Positions 12,201 to 21,485 of a stretch of DNA of 64,000 nt are shown piece by piece. Numbering within the stretch: the stretch's first letter is position 1; each line of letters opens with the position of its first letter. The position numbers and the translations under genes are program-made. The notes beneath the pieces are model-generated. The model ran no database searches, was not told the DNA's origin, and was given only the letters and a program-made list of their open reading frames with translations. Source of the DNA: Mesorhabditis belari (lineage: Eukaryota > Nematoda > Chromadorea > Rhabditida > Rhabditidae); contig CAUEEP010000920.1 of assembly GCA_958450365.1 (NCBI GenBank), positions 707,501 through 771,500 of the forward strand. The letters are read 5' to 3'.

Positions 12201-13504
12201 GGGAGAATCGTTTGAATCTAACCTTTCTTTGTTGAAAATCATCGAATCTCGAGTGCAGCATCTCTTTGACGGCTTTGAGTTCAGAGATCACCAAGACATT
12301 CGTTGGTCCCTCTTGATAACCCCACACTTTGCCGAATTTCTGAATGGTTTGATGATTTGATTTAAAAAGTATATGGTTGGTTCAGTTTAAAGTTAGGGCT
12401 GAACTTGAGAGGCTGTCTGGCTTGGAATCGGACAATCAGAATCGGACAATCGGAATTGGACAATCGGAATCAGACAATCGGAATCGGACAATCGGAAGCG
12501 GACAATCGGAATCAGACAATCGGAATCGGACAATCGGAATTGGACAATCGGAATTGGACAATCGGAATCAGACAATCGGAATCAGACAATCGGAATCGAA
12601 CAATCGGAAGCGGACAATCGGAATCGGACAATCGGAATCGGACAATCGGACAATCGGAAGCGGACAATCGGACAAGGAATTCAAAGATAACCCATTTCAA
12701 GGTCAAGAAACCGAAGTCCGCCCTTCTCCAACTGCAAAATTTAGCAACTAACAACTAAATTTAGCACCTTCGAGGGTGTTTTGCAGTGCCACCAACTCCA
12801 AAAACGCATATATCTCAACGCTGAACGAAGATATTAAAAAACTAACTGCAGATTCGAACTCCGACCTACTTCGGCTACAAAACAAGCCAAAATTCGGCTT
12901 TTGAGCAAATAGACTTTTTTGAAAAAACCATTTGGTGCTCCCCATGAAGCTTTACAAATTTTTTATCCCGAAAATTCAGAGATAACCCATTTCAAGATCG
13001 AGAAAATGATTGGGGCCATCAGAAAAATGAGTTGTTGCTACAAGCAGCAACTAATATACAAAAACAACCTACAAAAACAAGTAAATTAGCCAAATTTAGC
13101 AAAATTGCTTCTCCATTTAGTGTTTAGCATTTGCTAGATACTAAATTCTAAATCGATTTAGCAAAATTGCTTAATGCTAAATAGTTTAGTGAAATCGGAC
13201 CTTAATCCGGTCCTAATCCAAGCCAGTTTAGCACATTGATGCAGTTTCAAGCCAGTTTAGCACATCTATTACCAATAAGTACTACCAAAGATGCCCATTC
13301 CATTAAACTCACTTTTGTATAATCCATCAATGCCGGATACCAAGGCCTTTTCGGATCTCCAACTCTCCAAATCAATCCCAAAAGTGGAATCGATTTGATG
13401 TGTGGGATTCCCTTTTCTTCCCAATAAAATGTCCTTTGATAGGCCCACCAAATATAATAAGCCGCAAAAACGGCAAATAGAGAGCCGAATATCAGAAGAA
13501 ACAT
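6205..13504 (-). CDS. Cytochrome P450, CYP13/CYP3-clan-like, complete (515 aa, 16 exons)
   Basis: Membrane-bound haem monooxygenase of the endoplasmic reticulum. Exons: 13504-13313, 12339-12223, 12165-12040, 11994-11909, 11864-11765, 11478-11413, 10645-10541, 10350-10231, 10165-10043, 9752-9705, 9620-9535, 9060-8988, 8892-8822, 8456-8386, 6458-6373, 6282-6205. They sum to 1548 nt with every junction in phase. Landmarks: N-terminal membrane anchor then YWEEKGIPHI; C-helix WGARWKRLRALVSP; I-helix AGFDTTSNS (oxygen-activating threonine); K-helix KEALRLNP (ExxR); FNPDRW; haem-binding FGAGPRQCVG with the cysteine ligand, split by an intron after CV/G; C-terminus ending RKRAK. No defects. Similarity to nematode CYP13/CYP25 is from memory of the family; the substrate is unknown, with xenobiotic oxidation the usual role. 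The introns carry several unrelated minisatellites, two tRNA-like insertions and a Tc1-like transposon in opposite orientation. Confidence 0.95.
6487..6690. repeat. 18-bp minisatellite
   Basis: About eleven imperfect copies of cagcttttaaaagatatt in P450 intron 15, directly abutting the Tc1-like element. Confidence 0.92.
6696..8349 (+). mobile_element. Tc1-like transposon with IR/DR ends and DD49E transposase relic
   Basis: 1654-bp element flanked by TA. Terminal inverted repeats of about 220 bp start CAGTGATCCACAAAAG. The motif CACAAAAGTA(A/T)TGTCCCAT recurs at the outer and inner edge of each arm, an IR/DR layout as in Sleeping Beauty-type elements. The transposase is on the plus strand, roughly 6993-8094: helix-turn-helix NCSRRTVRRI, first catalytic block FTDETKIN, second HQDNDSKH, third SPDLDPIEHLW. 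A 45-base intron (GTAAGAGCC...TTTCTTTAG, 7574-7618) follows MCWG. Between the second Asp and the Glu there are 49 residues rather than the usual 34. Broken by an early frameshift near 7028, a TGA at 7297 and a further frameshift near 7335. Inserted in a P450 intron, antisense to the gene. Confidence 0.93.
8505..8795. repeat. 10-bp minisatellite gtttataatg
   Basis: Nearly thirty tandem copies of gtttataatg and one-base variants in P450 intron 13, immediately before the haem-binding exon. Confidence 0.95.
9095..9176. repeat. Short tandem repeat ctctagaat type
   Basis: Tandem variants of gaatctctagaatctctag and aacgag in P450 intron 11. Confidence 0.85.
9948..10018 (-). repeat. tRNA-derived SINE-like sequence
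   Basis: Read on the minus strand: A-box TGGCCGAATGACTAAG, an extended 8-bp hairpin (GACTAAGA/TCTTAGTC), B box GGGTTCAATCCC and then long T-runs. Acceptor ends do not pair. It lies in a P450 intron in the sense orientation. Confidence 0.55.
10372..10462. repeat. 11-bp tandem repeat ttggaaccgta
   Basis: Tandem copies of ttggaaccgta with variants, in P450 intron 7. Confidence 0.85.
10826..11378. repeat. Large 6-8 bp minisatellite (tacagtt/tacagctt)
   Basis: About 550 bases of tacagt, tacagtttt and tacagctt units in P450 intron 6. The long open frames through it (YSLQFT repeats) follow from the unit length and are not genes. Confidence 0.95.
11667..11742 (-). repeat. tRNA-derived SINE-like sequence
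   Basis: Minus strand: A-box TGGCTAAGTGGTTAATTC and B box GGGTTCGATCCC with correct spacing, but no acceptor stem. P450 intron 5, sense orientation. Confidence 0.55.
12424..12676. repeat. 14-bp minisatellite gacaatcggaatcg
   Basis: About eighteen copies of gacaatcggaatcg and variants (ggaagcg, gaattg) in P450 intron 1. ORFs on both strands are repeat artefacts. A degenerate tRNA-like B box (minus strand, AGTTCGAATC) lies just beyond at 12850-12862. Confidence 0.95.
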
Positions 13505-13963
13505 TCTGAAAGTTATCTAAATGAATGGGCAGAAGATTTGAATTTGAATTTGAAGTTAAATTGGCTTTTGAACTGAAAGAAAATTGACCTTGGTTGAAAG
13601 GAAAAAAGTTGAAAGGATTAATGCGGATGGGTAGAGTTGTGACTTGTGTAAATCACAGATCAATGTATATTCTATTTGTTTCTTATTGATTTTAGTCTAA
13701 CAAACGTCTCGAAACCAATTCAATTCATAAAATCAATTCAATTCCATTAAAAAGTTGAATAAAATCCATCAATCTATCAAAAACGTTCAATTTTAACCAA
13801 ATTTTAAAAGTTGAGAAGCAAAATAGAAGTGAGTCAGTGAAAAGGAAAATGAAAGGTGAAAGAGCTCATGAATCTTTGCTCTTCAGGAATTGATAAGGAG
13901 ATTTTGTTAAACTATAACTATTTTTAGAGCAAGTTAATTGATTTATCAATTGGATAAGAAGTA
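13505..13963. other. P450 upstream region
   Basis: AT-rich, no gene seen. It should contain the P450 promoter; no specific site could be assigned. Confidence 0.5.
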
Positions 13964-14194
13964 CAATACTGGACAATGAAATATCATTTTTGAAAAACGA
14001 TCGTCACTTTTGCGCGTCTGTAACTCCCCTATCTTTACCGTATTTCTAAATATTAATATTACTATTGTGTAGCCCTTGAAAAGAGCTTACAGAAAATGTA
14101 TAACACTAGTAGTTTAAACTCAAAGACAAGGAAGTTACAGACGTGCGAACGTGACGATCGTTTTTCAAATATGATATTTCATTGTCTAGTACTG
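13964..14194. mobile_element. 231-bp MITE with Tc1-like ends
   Basis: Flanked by TA. The arms of about 70 bp are near-perfect inverted repeats (TACTGGACAATGAAATATC at the left). No coding capacity. Confidence 0.85.
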
Positions 14195-14339
14195 TAGATC
14201 TTTACTGATTTCCGTTCAAGATTAGAAGGATGAGATTAAAATTGAAAAACAAAAAGGAATTTTGGTCACTTGAAGTCTTTTCGTGCTCCAAATAGTCAAA
14301 TTTGAAAATGATAAACGATTTAGACTCGTATTCTAAAAG

Positions 14340-15153
14340 CTGGGGATAGGCTAATTTCCGCCATTTTATTTGCACAGCTGGGTCATTTGCGCAACTAGGT
14401 CTTTTGCGCAACTCGCCATAACTTTCTTCTAAGTAAGCCAATCTTTATGATTTTGGTGTCATTTTGTAGATCGCAATAAGTGTAACAAAATGACACTAAA
14501 ATCATAAAGATTGGCTTAATTAGTAGAAAGTTATGGCGAGTTGCGCAAAAGACCTACAGGGTGCGTCATAGTTATTGCAACAAGATACTCAAGGCATTGC
14601 ACACCAAGAAGTTTCACTGGAAGAAGATTTTTAAACAGAAATAGCTTTATTTAACAGTAACAAATAAGAAAACAAGAGATCATTCGATATGACCGCCTTT
14701 TGCCTTGATAACAGCCCTTAATCGGTTCGGATATGCCTCCACTGCGGCCCGAATGTCATCTTGAGGAATCGCCTTTCATCCTTTGGTCAAAGACTTCTTC
14801 AAAGAATCCAAACTTGTGTGTTTTCGAGAGCAGACATTAGCCTCTAAGATTGCCCAAATGGAAAAGTCCATCACATTGAGATCCGGTGAGTTTGGAGGCC
14901 ATTCATCCTTGGTGATCACTGAGGGAAAGTTGACCACACACCAGTCCTGAACCGTCTTCTTCGTGTGAGCGGGAGCTCCATCTTGCATGAAGGTCCAATT
15001 TTGATTGTTATTGGCTTTACACGCCCATGACACGCCCGTTTTCCTGTTTGGAAAACGGTCTTTGAACTCTTGTTGCAATAATTATGACGCACCCTGTAGT
15101 TGCGCAAATGACCCTGTTGCGCAAATAAAATGACGGAAATTAGCCTACCCCAA
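14340..15153. mobile_element. Fold-back element split by a DD37D insertion
   Basis: Outer arms start GGGGATAGGCTAATTTCCG and are repeated inverted at 15133-15152. Inside the left half is a second near-perfect 68-base hairpin (14401-14468 against 14484-14550). The motif ttgcgcaa recurs throughout. A DD37D element occupies 14557-15096, inserted at a TA, so the host element is older than its insert. Confidence 0.8.
14557..15096 (-). mobile_element. maT-like (DD37D) transposon, internally deleted
   Basis: 540 bp between TA duplications, with ends CAGGGTGCGTCATA and complement. Minus-strand translation gives the second catalytic block MQDGAPAH and the third NSPDLNVMDF, with 37 residues between the two aspartates (DD37D, maT-like). 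The N-terminal DNA-binding half and first aspartate are missing, so it is non-autonomous. A stop interrupts LTKG/KAIPQ. Confidence 0.88.
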
Positions 15154-16525
15154 AAACTGAATATAATAGACAAATGAATAAGTCAAACTTAACATTTGAA
15201 AGTCTGAAAATAAAGAAACCCTTTTGTAGTGATGAATGATGCAATGAAGAGATGACAAACTTCGATTCAAAGAACATTTCCTTTCAAGTAAACAGCCCAT
15301 TTCTATGATGAAACTTTTGAAATGCTTAAAGCCAAAATCTACTTTTATTATTTATCATCTTTATACAATCAAATGACAAAAAAAATCAATTTTATTCAAA
15401 AAAAAAAAACATTTGGTCTCTCAAGGCTGGAAAGGAGATAAGTAAATAGTGAAGAAGGAAAAGAAGAAATTTCTGAAAGAAAAGAGAAAACTTAGAGAAA
15501 AAGAGACTCTTTTCGGTAGGATTTGACCGATTTTTGATCAATTTTTGATCAAAAATCGACTCGATTTCAATTGGAAATAGAATGTAGTGTAGTAAAAAGA
15601 ATGTAAAAAAACACTTTAATGTAAAACAATGTAAATGTAACAATGTAAAAAGTAATCTTTTAGAAGTTAATTTTAGATTAGCTAATAAGTCTTTAGGCAC
15701 TTTTGTTTATAAATAAAAAGTTCACCGATTGGTCAATATGATTTACTTTAAATAGAAGATTTTTATTGTACACTTTTCTATCTTTTTACGCTAATTTGGG
15801 CTCATTTCCAAGAAAATCGGAGCACAAAATTCGCTAAAAGGTATAAAGGAATTGGCTAAATCAATTTCTCTGAAAATTTGGCTATAACCCTAACTTTTTG
15901 CGCTTTTTCTTTCTATTGACACTAAAATTTGATTACTTTGAATCAAAATGTGTTAATCGGATAATCGAATCGTTGCTCTTTTTGACTACCCGAGTTCACA
16001 CCTCCCAACAAAAGTCCAAAAACAAAGTATTACTTAAGGTTTCAACGATATTTTATAGAAAAATATCACGCCTTTCTAATGAAGCAAACCTTAAGTCAAT
16101 AGATGAATTGTTTATTTCAAAATAGCTTTTTAAATTAAGAGTCTAAAGACTCATGAGCCAACTTAATAGATCTTCTTGAAACTTACTGGCTTTCAGGTTT
16201 ATAATTATACCCAAAAAGTTTGTGCGTACTTTTCGTTGTGGAAAAAATGGGATCTGGCTCACGGTTAGTGATAGTTCGACTAGATAACAAACTTCTTTTT
16301 GCTTTCTCTTCAAAAAAAGATTCTATTTTTGAAACTTAAATGATCAATAGATGAATTTGAATCCTTTTGTCGTTTTTTTAAACTTCTAAAACTCAAAAGA
16401 TTTCTTCAAAAAGGATTCTAATCCTTCTACAAATTGGTGCGATTAGAGTCTTTTCCTTTTCTTTTCTTTTGTGGATTGTAAAACATAAAAAGAGCTCACC
16501 AATTTGAGTTATAAAGTTGGACGGA
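15154..16525. other. Intergenic, no gene recognised
   Basis: AT-rich. Short repeats of aatgtaa lie near 15600-15650. The 102-codon minus-strand ORF at 15392-15700 is low-complexity Phe/Leu and is not supported. Confidence 0.5.
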
Positions 16526-19340
16526 ATGGTTCGACGGACATTTTACTCTTCTAGGATGAAATTTCTTTGGATTTTTGTGTTTTCTATGCTTTTTGATGGT
16601 TTGCAAGGAACAAAAAGGTTAAATATTATTTATTTTTATGAAATGTGATCCCAGCTTTCGAGTGTTATCTTTCAATACTTGGCAAATGGGAAATCATGTG
16701 GAGGATGGGTTGAACAAGCTGGCTAGACATATTTTAGCATTGAATCCGGATATGGTTTCGTTACAGGTAAATTAGATAATTGATTTTTGGCAAGGACTAT
16801 GGAGTTTGCGAAGAACACTGACATGTAACGATTCTTAACGTTACACTAACATGTAAGGGAAAAGAAGTTGTGCCAAGGCCTCAGAAACTTAAGTTAAGTT
16901 AAGTTAAGCCTTTCTAAAGACTTAACTATTGGGTTGGGGAGAATGAGTCGGCGCCGAAAATCAAAAAAATGTGTAAAACTTCTATTCGACTTCGTCAAAT
17001 AATATGCGTTTGATATGAGTAGAATGGTTAACTAATTCTCTACAAAATCACATTTAAAAGAAAATTCAAACAGCGCCTCCGCTCAAGAAAAAGCCATTTT
17101 TTCACAAAAACTACAAACTGTGATCTAGAAAAAACCATTGGTGGGATCTTCCTGCAAATTTGGCAACTTAAGTAATTCAATGTGCTCTATCTTTTTTATA
17201 TAAACACCAAAGAAGGTTTATGTGAAAGAAACTGTTCAAATGATGAGTCGGACTCTTTGCCATTTTAACCAGCTGCGTTTGGAAGTTCATAAACTCCACG
17301 AAAGAAAAGCTTTGTGGAATCTCTCAAAAGTGATTTTGTAGAGAAATAGTGGATCCTTTTGATGAAACCAAACGTATGTTTAAAGAAGGCTTTATATGTG
17401 CAAAAAGTCCCTTTAAAGTTTGGCGCCGACTCATTCTCCCCAACCCAATACTTTCATTAAGTTCTAAAGAATTTAATAGAGAAGATCGTGGCGTTTGCCA
17501 GAAACGTACTCAGAAATCAGAAACTGGAAGTCAAGTTTTCGCAAAAAGTGGTCCCAGGCGGAATCGAACCCGTAGGTCTCTTTCGGCTGAAAGACCGACG
17601 CTCTGACACTGCACCATGAGCACATCCTTAACGCCCTACTTTCCCCGCGTCTTATACCCTCGAAACTTTCTGTTCAGTGCAAATCATTTAGGAAGTTCAA
17701 AATGAGACCTGTGCCAAGCAGTTGAATGATCTTCTCGGAAATGAATGGACAATGGTTTACGCGAAGAAAGATTATCCCGATGTGGCCCTCGCAACAAAAC
17801 ATACTGTAAGTTTCAATGCATTATAGGAAAGACTGTTAACTGTAGACCAATTTTCAGGTAATCCCCGAGTCAGTTTTGAACACAACAGCTGGCGTTCATG
17901 CAACGATCGAGTTTCCCGATGGATTTCGAGTGAATTTCTGGGCTTTTCATGGATGGTACAAGTAAGTGAATGTTAGAAAAATGAAGAAAAATTCTAATAT
18001 TTTAGAGCCTACGGTCCTTATGCTGCTTTCAATCGTTTAGTCACAAATATCTCTCAAATAATCGTTGGAGAGAATGTTCCATCAAGAAAAAAAACTGGTA
18101 TGAGTAGGGAAATAGTTGTTTGATTGAGTTTGATTGAAAATTTTTAGGAAGAGCCGGTAATATCAAAGAGATTTTGAATTGTAAAACGATGAAAGGAGAT
18201 TTGAAAGAATTGAAAGAGATACCGATGGTGATTGCTGGAGATTTCAACTCACCGAGTCATCAGGATTGGATTGAGGAGAACAAGTTGATTTTAGAAGATT
18301 CATTCGACTTTTGAAGAATTTTACTTACAAAGGAAGGTCAATTGGGTTTGTTGGCTAAATCCATAGGCGAATGGCCTATGGATTTAGCCAACAGTTTTGT
18401 AAGGAGATGACGCAGAATTTCACGCTGATCATGATGCTGCTTTTCTTTTTTGCTACTGAGCACTCTGTCAAAAGTTATACGCGTTTAAAGTTTTGTAAGG
18501 AGTTTTAAAAATCAAAGCGCGACATTACAACCCTGTCTACCGCAGGGTTACCGATTGCAGCGGTGGCCAAGTGGTAGTGATTTGAGACGCATTGCGAGGG
18601 TCCAAGTCCGGTAGCTATATCTACTCTGGTCCAAGTCCTGGTCCAAGTCCGGTAGCTATATCTACTCTGGTCTAAGTCCTGGTCCAAGTCCGATAGCTGT
18701 ACCTGGTCTGGTCCAAGTCCGGTAGCTATATCTGCTCTGGTCCAAGTCCTGGTCCAAGTCCGGTAGCTGACTCTTTGCTTTTTTAGGTTTTTTGCATCGC
18801 TCATGTGATTTAGCCAGCACATTCAGTTGTCCTTCCCTTGTTAGAAGTTCAATACTTACGATTATTACTCCGCGTAACACTAGATTTGTCAAAATGAAAG
18901 AATAGAACGTTATGACTTAACTACTTCTAGAGATCTTCACGGTGGTTGGGTTGTCCCTTGGCCCTCAACGAAACAGCTCACCGATGTCGGATTTGTTGAT
19001 TCATTCCGAGAGATTTATCCCGATCCCATAAAGGACCCTGGTAAGCTTAACATCCAAAGATAAAAGCAACTGATTTCAGGATTAACCTGGTCAACAATGT
19101 GCAAACAGAATATTGAATGGGAGTATTCATTTCCCGAACCACAAGACCGCGTCGATTTCATCTTTTATAAGGGATTTGTGCGACCAATGAGGTAAATGGA
19201 TTAAAGTTTACTGTAACTAAAGTTTCAGATCTGAGCTCTACTCAGGAGCCGAAGCAATTAAAATAATGCCCAATCAGAAAACAAATGACTATCCATCCGA
19301 TCATTATGCGTTGTTCACCGATTTTGAGGTTTTACAATAA
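16526..19340 (+). CDS. Secreted endonuclease/exonuclease/phosphatase-fold protein (about 317-327 aa)
   Basis: Nine exons: 16526 or 16556-16617, 16655-16766, 17692-17805, 17858-17961, 18006-18097, 18148-18283, 18931-19040, 19080-19191 and 19229-19340, all in phase. The start is ambiguous: ATG at 16556 gives a clean signal peptide (MKFLWIFVFSMLFDGLQG), while the in-frame ATG at 16526 adds ten residues. Family landmarks of metal-dependent EEP enzymes: VLSFNTWQ (Asn), VSLQEVQ (Glu), IAGDFNSPSH (Asp, Asn), DRVDFIFY and the C-terminal SDHYALFTDF (Asp-His pair). All expected catalytic residues are present, so it is probably active as a phosphodiesterase or nuclease. A signal peptide suggests action outside the cell or in the secretory path. 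The substrate is unknown. Intron 2 holds a mariner MITE and a tRNA-like element; intron 6 holds a tRNA-like element expanded into a minisatellite. Poly(A) signal near 19397. Confidence 0.9.
16929..17448. mobile_element. Mariner-type MITE, 520 bp
   Basis: TA-flanked, ends TTGGGTTGGGGAGAATGAGT and complement, no coding capacity. Lies in intron 2 of the EEP gene. Confidence 0.85.
17549..17628 (-). repeat. tRNA-derived SINE-like sequence
   Basis: Minus strand: A-box CATGGTGCAGTGTCAGAG, B box GGGTTCGATTCC, then TTTTT. Related to the copy at 26096-26165. EEP intron 2, antisense. Confidence 0.55.
18556..18772 (+). repeat. tRNA-like element whose B box has expanded in tandem
   Basis: Starts like a tRNA-derived element (GCGGTGGCCAAGTGGTAGTG, A box), then GGTCCAAGTCCGGTAGC, a B-box variant. 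That B-box module is repeated about seven times with spacer variants such as tatatctactct. Lies in EEP intron 6. Confidence 0.75.
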
Positions 19341-19734
19341 AGTGCTTGAAAACTGGAAGTGAATTTGTTGTGGAAAGGATTAATTGAAATAGACATTAAA
19401 TAAATGTATAAAGTTGCGGTTGAAATGTTCAGTTGGAGAAGTGGGTTGCTAAGTTTGGGTAAATTTTTGAAAATGATTGGCTAACTTAAGCGGAGGCTGT
19501 GGTTTCGGGGACTGGGGCATCGGTATTAGCTGTGACAACAGGAGTCTGAATAGGAAAATTCGGATAAATACAAACTGTCGTAGCAAATTGATACTGTATC
19601 AAATGGCTTTGACTTTAACAGCGGTTCAGTAAAAAGTTACAACGGCGTAACATTTCCTGTAACTTTGGAAGAGTACTGAAGAGTACTCTAGGCAAATCGT
19701 CAATAGCTCTTCACTAGAACTGCTTGACGAATGT

Positions 19735-20036
19735 TTACGATGTGGTTTTGTGTGGTCCAAGTCCTCCATGTCCTGGACCTCCACATGGACCTCCATGTGG
19801 TCCATGTCCACCTGGGCCAAGAAGTCCTTGGTCACTTGGTGGCCTTGCGTGACGTCCCTGATAAGAAAATTTTAGGGATGCTAATTAAATTTGTCGTATT
19901 GAAAGTATAGATTGCGTATCATGACTGGAAAATAGGCCTAAACGTTTGTTTAATTCTTTACCCCATGGTTGGGCTTGGGAAAGGGGAAACTCGCGATGGC
20001 CACCACCAATAGAGCAAATTCAAAAAGGAGTCTCAT
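19735..20036 (-). CDS. Small secreted Gly/His/Pro-rich peptide (65 aa)
   Basis: Two exons, 20036-19962 and 19857-19735, phase 0. Exon 1 is a signal peptide (MRLLFEFALLVVAIASFP). Exon 2 is rich in GPGGHG/GPHGG repeats with a single cysteine and ends HKTTS-stop. If splicing instead used the GTAAAC donor overlapping that stop (after 19738), the protein would run on into an open frame at 19547 and below, and an exon-like segment ending PETTASA-stop also lies there, so the C-terminus is uncertain. A second frame of exon 2 is also open and encodes a serine run, but the signal-peptide phase selects the Gly/His frame. Resembles secreted Gly-rich peptides of nematode epidermis in composition only; the function is unknown. 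Confidence 0.55.
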
Positions 20037-20471
20037 TTTTCGTTAAATTCTATAATTTTTGATCGCTTTGTATAACGACTTTTACATAATTTTTATGAAT
20101 TGAGCGATAAATTTGGAACTCTTAAAGCTTCAAGCTTCGAGAATTAGTTTCCGATATAGGCAAGCTCGATATTGATGGTGGAGTTCGGAAAATGGAATTG
20201 AATAAGCTGCTGTTGGTGTGTGAAAATAGAAGAGACAAACAAGAAATTTATGGGCTTTTGATATTGGGAGCAAAAATACAAGTTCAATGTTGTTTGGGTG
20301 CATCGCTACCGTAAAATTTCAAAATCGGTTCCTATTTTGCGGGTTTTTTGCCTATAAAATTTACCATCACTTTCTCAAACTTGCTCGAAAAATTTCATTT
20401 TTACCTCCTCCTAGCTCGTTTCCTAGCAAGTCATGCATTGTCAGTTAAATAACATTTTCCGGTTAGATTAA

Positions 20472-21222
20472 TCGGTGCAAATGCAGTTGGGGAGGGGGCA
20501 GTCTGTAAACTCGTCTTGACATATTGAAATTTTGCACTGGCGGTTTTTGATGATGCTGAATCGATTGGTGATATTTTCAAACTATGATTTCTTGTTATTT
20601 TGATGTTATTACACATGGGCCCGGCTCTGATATTTTCTTTTTTTTGATGCTTTTCCTCAGTTTTGTAATTTTCTTAATTTTTTCTTTAGTGTATGGCGCA
20701 AGCAGGTTTAGCAGCAGCAGCTAGGCTTGAATTGAAGGCGTTTAACCTCTCAAGAGAATGGCCCAAACACGCGATCAAGAGTGACAGGAATTTCGATGAT
20801 TGGCTGGCCAATATGGGACTGCTTTGGAAAGATCGAGGTTGCCCAAATTGTGGATGTCCGATGCGGTTAGCTAAGCAGGGAGCGGGTATAAAATTGAAGT
20901 TTGAGTACAACTTGAGAGCATGTAGGAAGAAAGCTGGCTTTTTGAGGGTTAGTTGTTTGCAGGGTTGTTAGGTAACTGATTGCATAAAGTGAACGTTCTT
21001 TGAGAATTATCATGCAAGTCATAATTCAGTGTTCCTCTTCTCCTACTTGTGGCTCCACGTAATGTTTTGTTGCCATCATTTTATTGTTGCTATTAAAGTG
21101 ATTGTTGCATTCTTGTAAAATCAAAATAACAAGAAATCATAGTTTGAAAATAGATTTCAACATGTCAAAACGAGTTTACAGATTGCCCGCCCCAACTATC
21201 TTTGTGCCGATCCACCCTGTTC
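20472..21222. mobile_element. TIR element carrying a zinc-ribbon ORF (Merlin-like candidate)
   Basis: Inverted repeats of roughly 90-110 bp: 20472-20600 against 21117-21222, sharing TCTGTAAACTCG and AAACTATGATTTCTTGTTAT. Between them is a short plus-strand ORF with a zinc ribbon. Target duplication could not be defined. Layout and ORF suggest a degraded DNA transposon. Confidence 0.6.
20693..20971 (+). CDS. Zinc-ribbon protein fragment, Merlin/IS1595-like transposase N-terminus
   Basis: 92 codons. After a helical start come FDDWLANMGLLWKDRG, then CPNCGCPMRL (first CxxC), and 25 residues later RACRKKAGFLRVS followed by C-LQG-C. This fits the N-terminal zinc ribbon of Merlin/ISXO2-type transposases (CPxCG...xxWRCxxC...SxRxGT), though the second cysteine pair is irregular. 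No DDE domain follows, so it is at best a truncated remnant. Lies between the inverted repeats 20472-20600 and 21117-21222. It could instead be an unrelated small zinc-ribbon protein. Confidence 0.5.
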   Translation: MAQAGLAAAARLELKAFNLSREWPKHAIKSDRNFDDWLANMGLLWKDRGCPNCGCPMRLAKQGAGIKLKFEYNLRACRKKAGFLRVSCLQGC

Positions 21223-21485
21223 TGCTCCCCTAAAAAAGCTACCCAACCGTTCTCCGTACACTTTTTATCAACGCTATCCCCGTCTCACTTTTAGTTATTT
21301 TTTTTTGAACAATGAACAAGGTTATGAAAAATTGAGTAACATTTCGTGTTTCCTTAGAAACCTTTGAAATTTTCAAGATAAAAGAAAGCTTTGCCCAGAC
21401 TAATCATCTCAAATTACCTATTTCATTTACTGTTCTATCCGTTTTCTACCTGGTTTGTTTTTATGTTTTCAATTTCTAATTTGAG

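Noticed and set aside
12377..12758. ORFs with NRTIGIGQSE repeats on both strands
   Set aside because: Produced by the 14-bp minisatellite in P450 intron 1.
15392..15700. 102-codon Phe/Leu ORF
   Set aside because: Low-complexity translation of A/T-rich sequence without splice signals or homology.
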